DNA from: Clitoria ternatea | Lineage: Eukaryota > Streptophyta > Magnoliopsida > Fabales > Fabaceae | DNA: 64,000 nt | Direction: 5' to 3' | Assembly: GCA_037962975.1 (NCBI GenBank) | Contig: CM075670.1 | Coordinates: 234,440,242-234,504,241 of the forward strand | In this document: in pieces, positions 58,801 to 64,000 of the stretch | How positions within the stretch are numbered: position 1 is the stretch's first letter | How the letters are laid out: the number at the start of each line of letters is the position of its first letter | Notes under the pieces: model-generated | Database searches by the model: none | Told to the model about the DNA's origin: nothing | The model's input: the letters and a program-made list of their open reading frames with translations, nothing else | Program-made: the position numbers and the translations under genes

Positions 58801-59081
58801 ATTATTTTGTGGTATCTATTGTATGATTGGTATCTATTGTATGATTAAGGGGGAAATGATTAAAGAGGAAAAGAATATATATTAAGGGGGAGAGACCTTA
58901 TTAAAGGGGAGAGACCTTTTATCCTTAATATTCTCTTCTTAACTTGTGCCTATGATTTCATCAACAATTGGTATCAAATTGTATGTGATAGGGCAAGTCT
59001 TTCTTGCAATATATATGAATTGTTATGATACTAACACCCCAAGAGACAAGCATTTGTTGTCATCATCAAAAAGGGGGAGAA
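55847..59081 (+). other. 3' non-coding region of the SIRE-like element (pol missing)
   Basis: 3.2 kb without RT, RNase H or integrase motifs. The first 1.75 kb (55847-57596) is unique here; the rest (57597-59081) is duplicated at 51360-52844 and carries the purine-tract series. TGATGATGC and GGTATC words recur throughout. Confidence 0.8.
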
Positions 59082-60853
59082 TGTATTTTTATGTTGATGT
59101 AGGTTTTGATAATGACACAACAAATGGAGAAGTATCAAGGATGTTATCAAGCAATTAATTATGTTTGATGTGGAAGTTAAATTGGTTGATGTTTAATTTT
59201 GATGAACAATCAAGGACTTATGTTAAAGGCATTTAAAGAAGCTTAACACAAGTACAAATGATCAACAAAATGCCTAAGGTTCCAAAAGAAGAAAGCCATA
59301 TGTAATTACATGTCAAAAGGATGCAACAAATGGAGTAACAGCATGATGAATCGATTCACCAATACCCCTGAATCGATTCATGCGTTTGGACAGCCCCAAG
59401 ATGTGAAAAATAAATGGTTGAATCGATTCCCACCTCTATTGAATCGATTCATGCGTTATAAAATGTGCAGGATGTTTGTTTTTATTGATTGAATCGATTC
59501 ATCCTTAACAAGAATCGATTCATACGTTTATTTTGCCTAGGGATTCCAACTTTGATTGAATGAATCGATTCATATAGCATTAGAATCGATTCTTGTAGCT
59601 GTCAGGGGCCAAAATGCACGCTGGAAACATTGAAAATTGAAAGGGAGACATTGTGCTCTTCGGTTGAAACAAAATGGAAGACCCAAGGCAAGGTTTATTA
59701 CTTTGTACCTCTCCACATGCATGTGTTTTATTGAAAATGGAATTAATTTGAATTAAATCAAACATGCACATGCCATGTTCTTCTTGGAGACATTAAAAGC
59801 TCATTGGAATTGCAATGCCATTTTGAATGGAGACACACATGTTCCAAGTTCAAGCTCCCAAGGAATTTAATATTGCAACATGCCATACCATTGGAGCCTA
59901 TAAATAGAGAAGAAGTTGAAGGCAAATGATGTCCCAAGCACTTGAAGCACTTCCATTTGCTTACTTCTTCCTCCTTGCTTCTTGCTCTTCTACTTGCTCT
60001 CTCTTTATTTATTAACTTGCATAATTCCTCTTTAAGAGTTAATTGAGAGTTAGAAAGGAAGTTATCTTGGGTGAGCTAAATTTGTATATCCTCTCTTTGA
60101 GAGTTATTTTTGTATGAGCTTTAAGTTGTGTATCCACTCTATTGGAGAGTTATCATTGTAACCATCAAACACCAAAATTCCTAGAGATTAAGGTTGGGGT
60201 TCAACCTTGGATATTGAGAGATTGTGAGATTGGGTGGGTTGCCCTTTGCTTGTGAGGATTGGGTTCTTGAGTGTGGGACACTAGGAGACAATTGCTCAAA
60301 GCTTGTAATCTTAAATTCTCAATAGTGGAAATCCTTCAAGTGGGTTGCTTGAAGGCGAGACGTACACCGGAGTGGTGGAACTCGTTATATCGGTTTGCAA
60401 ATTCTCTCTTCCCTTAAACTCTTTATTATTGTGGACTTGATTTGCATGCCTAGAATATTTGATGGTTTGGTAATATTAAATCCTTGAATCAATTGACTTA
60501 AACATTATTGGATTTATTCATTGAGGAAGAAAAATATTGGTCTTAACAAATTGGTAAACAATCATGCTTTATTAATTTAAGTTGTTCTAGTCATACTTAT
60601 GTTGAAATTAATTATGGCATGCTAAGAACTTCAAGAATTGGCTAAGCTCATAACTTGCTTTATTTATCAAAATCATATTCTTGAACATAGTCCATTCAAC
60701 TCAAAATGTTTTAGTATGAAATGTGCTTCATAATTATTACATCTTTTATATTGCATCATTTGTGTACTACTAACCATTTTGAAAGGGATTCCGCACGAAA
60801 ATTTGAAATACTCAATTCACCCCCCCTCTTGAGTATCGAGGCCTTGGCTAACA
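59082..60853 (+). repeat. SIRE-like LTR (right, 1772 bp)
   Basis: It is the partner of 52845-54616, with very few differences. It ends GGCTAACA; the flank AAACTGTG belongs to the interrupted gypsy LTR. TATA box at 59899-59906. Confidence 0.9.
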
Positions 60854-62314
60854 AAACTGTGAAATGAAAATTTAACAAATACCCCTGGACTATTTAAAAG
60901 AACCTATCCAATATATGGTGATATGAGAAAGTGTAAAAATTAATTAAAAGTGCTCCTTGGATAATCAATATTGCGATCATCACAAGGATTAGCGGAAAGC
61001 TAATCTAATTATTAAATAAAAGAAAATACAATTTCATAATAAAAATAATAAAGCTATATTGAAGAAAATAAAGAAAATGAAGAAAAATTGAAATCTGGGC
61101 AAACTCGCTTGAGCGAAGCCTTTACTCGCTTAAGCGAGTTCTAACAGGTCACTTGAGCGAGGCCTGACTCGCTTGAGCGAGTTAACATGTATCATACCCC
61201 CTTCCTCGCCGGAGCGAAACAAGCTCGCTTCCTTCCGGAAGCAATCCTACTTACTCTCGCTTAAGCAAGCAACCAGTCGCTTGAGCGAGTTGACATGAAT
61301 CGCTTGGACAAGACCTAGCTCGCTTGGGTGAGCACACTATCAGCATCAGACCCTCACATTCGCTTAAGCAAATCATGCTCGCTTGAGCGGAATTGATCCA
61401 GAATCAACCCCCATTCATTTCGCTTGGGCGGAAGGTTCTCGCCTGGGTGAAATTCGTCTAGAACCATTTTCCCTTCGCTCGCTTGAGCTAGTACTATTCT
61501 CGCTTGGGCGAGATTGGGCCAGAGGCCACACCTTTGATGCATGAAGGTCTCGCTTGAGCGAAACATCATTCTCACCTAAGTGAACCAAATTCGCCTAAGT
61601 GAGAATTGGCCAGCAAGCCTTCTACCTGTAACCGCCTTATCTCGCTTGAGCGAGATTAATCTCGCTTGAGCGAGTAATGCAGCTTAGATCTGGAATCTCG
61701 GATTTTCCACATCTAATTACATGCCAAACTCCTTGACTAACTTCTAACTTACGTATTTTACCCATTTCAAGTCCGATTACTATGAAACTTCATGGGCACT
61801 ATATTTTCCCCATTTCGAGGCTAATGGCGATGTCCGTTCGCCAAAATTCTAACTTAAGACCAACTTATGCAGAAAAATGCATTATGATTAAAATATGTAG
61901 TTTGGATACACCAAACCTCTCTAATTGCAATCAAGCAAGGTAAATTCTATATGCACAGCTTACAATTAATATAGGGAATCTATTAATCCCTTCCGACAGT
62001 CTAAAAACTCATCAGATCACAACTTCACTCTTCCAGTCCCTAATTTTACACTTTATGCATATGCATCATTTCCTTTCTATAAGTTCAAACTCATAAATCA
62101 TATTTTTATCATAAACATGTACATATATTCATATACATAGTCAGAATCCAAGCTTCCAAGTGAAGCTGCCCATTATCCAAAACCACTAATTATTCATACA
62201 TATCATAATGTATTCTTAAGAGCCGGCCAAGGCAAGTACATACTAAACTTATTATGTACAAATATATGTACATAACACTTCATGTTTATACTGAGTGATT
62301 TCTCATATGCCTTT
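60854..62314 (-). repeat. Gypsy-type LTR, right fragment (continues 51157-51359)
   Basis: It resumes after the SIRE-like block. It contains the palindrome field at 61100-61680 and GAGCCGGCCAAGGC at about 62220-62233, at nearly the same distance from the LTR end (about 1.57 kb, insertion removed) as in the LARD-like LTRs (about 1.3 kb). It is broken again at 62315 by another LTR. The short ORFs are not genes. Confidence 0.7.
61100..61680. repeat. Field of CTCGCTTGAGCGAG-type palindromes, about 20 units
   Basis: Units have arms CTCGC/GCGAG around TTGA, TTAA or TTGG, spaced about 20-40 bp, many with one arm mutated (for example TTCGCCTAAGTGAG). Similar shorter fields are at 1375-1500, 8445-8590 and 63015-63160, all at the same place in related LTRs. 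Confidence 0.88.
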
Positions 62315-64000
62315 TGAAACATCCTAAGTAAATTAAATAAAACCCGAAATAAAGAAAAAAAAATTTCCAAAATTCCGCACGACCAACAGGGAAGAACCGG
62401 AACAAGAACCTGACCAAGGAAAGGAAAAACCGAGACGGAACGCTCCCGTGTTAGCAAGACTCCCAATCGTTAAAACAACGGTCAGCGGAAGGAAGCGCCT
62501 AAGCGGACCACGATTCGCTGGAGCAAAATCTTATTCGCCCAAGCAAACGAGGCACTCGGTTACTCTCGACCACTCAGAATGTAAGTCAAGTCCACTCGGT
62601 ATTCCACATCACTCGGTATCGGAGCTTAAGTTCACTCGGTAACCCTATCACTCGGAATTCGAACCTAAGTTCACTCAGGAATTATTCCCTCGGCCATTAC
62701 ACTCGGAATCTATCAGTTTTCCTTACTCGGGATATTTCCATAGTCTCATATCACTCGGAATGTTTCACACCTTTTTCACTCGGCATTTCTGATCCTTCCT
62801 ATCTTGAAAACTCTACAAGGTCAAGTCTCGCTTAAGGATTTTAAGACTCCATTCATTCGAAAATACTCTAGCTCCTTTACATTCAGGGAATTTCTATAAG
62901 TTCATACTCGGGAAGTCTTTAAGTCAAATTCCCACTCGGAATTACATGTACTGAACAAGGAAGGGAAACAAAACCGACAACGGAAGAACCAAGCTTAAGC
63001 GAAATCAATCAGCGTTCACTCGCTCAAGCGAGACCCAAACTCGCTTGGGCGAGATAGCCCATCTCACTCGGGCGAACCACCATTCGCTTAAGCGAACCAA
63101 CTTAAAACCTTCCTCCCATTCACACTCGCTGGAGCGAACCCTTATTCGCTGAAGCAAGTAACTCCACTCGGTATAACTCAACCTCAATTCACTCGGGGTA
63201 TATTATCCATTCTGCCCTCGAGTAATACATTGACCCATTCCTAACAGGAGGAATTCACCAAGTTAAGTCACACTCGGACTTATTCTATACTTATCCACTC
63301 GGAATCGCCCAACCCCTCTTCATTCGGAAGAGGGTTTTATATCTCGCATCACCTGGATTTACCTTAGCCCTCACTCACTCGGAATCACGCAACATTATAC
63401 ATTCAGTAGGAAATAAATGTACACAACTTAGATATTTACCCGCATCATTACCCACTGAACCGGATAAAATACTTAACATTATATATATTGAAATATGTGT
63501 GGTTTTACTCTCAATACCGAGAGAATTCAAATCCTACGCATTAAAGTAGAAAGTTAGACTAAGAGCCGGCCAAGGCTATACAAAACCATCTATTTAATAT
63601 ATACATATATGTACATCTCCACTATACAATGTACTTCCAGCAATCGGTGCTCTCCCGTCATTCCACATTCCGAGCAACATCCACTGAAATATGGCCACAA
63701 TAGGGGTGAGCTTATACATATAAAATGATAGTAATGACTCGGGAAACCTCAAGAATTCCACTACACAGCATTATCTCATCAATCAATCTATCACATGCAC
63801 TGTCATTCAATATATCCACACATAGTATCATTCAATCGGAATTCATTTAAATAACACAGCCATATTAATCATATTGATATTCCTCATACATGCGCATATA
63901 ACCATATTTATTTCATCAACAGTGTGCACATATTAATTTTTAGTCAGATCTAATCGGTTTTATTAAGTTTTATGTTGCAACATAGGCTCCAAGCCTTTCT
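62315..64000 (-). repeat. LTR of a third LARD-family element (truncated by window end)
   Basis: It begins TGAAACATCC like the LARD-like LTR ends at 1159 and 8229. It follows the same order: palindrome field (63015-63160), CACTCGG words, GAGCCGGCCAAGGC (63563-63576), and GTTGCAACATAGGCTCCAAG at the window edge matching 3110-3135. It is clearly more diverged from the two LARD copies than they are from each other. No primer site lies left of 62315, so this is an outer edge inserted in the preceding LTR. The flank CCTTT may be a target duplication whose partner is out of view. Confidence 0.82.

Larger units (their letters stand above)
51360..60853 (+). mobile_element. SIRE-like Copia element, gag-only, in a partial tandem arrangement
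   Basis: The order is: 3' non-coding region copy (51360-52844), LTR (52845-54616), iMet primer site, gag, 3' non-coding region (55847-59081), LTR (59082-60853). The segments 51360-54616 and 57597-60853 have equal length and differ at only a few bases that I could find (for example near 53464/59701 and 54071/60308). The gag type and repeated AAAGGGGGAGA tracts point to SIRE/Maximus. There is no pol. There is no target duplication, as expected if the left end was lost by deletion or recombination. Confidence 0.82.

Overview
The window is plant nuclear DNA. The evidence is an intron-containing receptor-like cytoplasmic kinase, an intronless MCTP gene with an apparent 5' UTR intron, and dense nested LTR retrotransposons of plant lineages (chromovirus, Tat/Ogre-like and SIRE-like). 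The element mix and their long LTRs suggest a legume, possibly a phaseoloid one. That is an inference; nothing here fixes the species.

Region 1 (1-34159) is a three-element nest. The outer element is a plus-strand Ty3/gypsy chromovirus of Tekay/Del type. Its 5' LTR begins left of the window and ends at 1042, a tRNA-iMet primer site follows, the decayed gag-pol lies at 12047-16454, and its 3' LTR starts at 16510 and ends at 34159. Just after its primer site sits a complete minus-strand non-coding element (1159-11972) with 3.75 kb LTRs and a perfect 5-bp target duplication AAATC; it resembles a LARD. The outer 3' LTR is split by a minus-strand, gag-only Tat/Ogre-like element (17390-32796) with 3.86 kb LTRs, a tRNA-Arg-type primer site and three tandem-repeat fields in its 3' untranslated part.

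Region 2 (34160-51156) is the genic island. A plus-strand MCTP gene (CDS 38425-40713, three C2 domains plus a C-terminal membrane domain) converges on a minus-strand RIPK-like RLCK-VII kinase gene (five exons, 45039 to 42638, 384 aa). A 483-bp hAT-type MITE with an 8-bp target duplication lies at 48532-49014. A CT-rich leader-like segment with a possible splice donor (about 50600-50745) lies just before the next transposon block and may be an orphaned first exon.

Region 3 (51157-64000) is a second nest. A gypsy-type LTR starting at 51157 is interrupted at 51360-60853 by a SIRE-like Copia element that keeps gag but has no pol. This insertion has an unusual layout: a 1.48 kb copy of its 3' non-coding region plus an LTR precedes the intact LTR-gag-3'UTR-LTR unit, as expected of the remnant of a tandem made by unequal recombination. 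The two copies are almost identical, so the event is recent. The host LTR resumes at 60854 with a field of palindromic CTCGCTTGAGCGAG-type units and is cut again at 62315 by another LTR of the region 1 non-coding family, which runs out of the window.

The two host genes do not form an operon or a known joint pathway. The rest of the window is transposon biology. Notable signals are a 7-bp word (CACTCGG/CCGAGTG) shared by unrelated LTR families, several palindrome fields inside LTRs, and LTR divergence that contradicts the nesting order.
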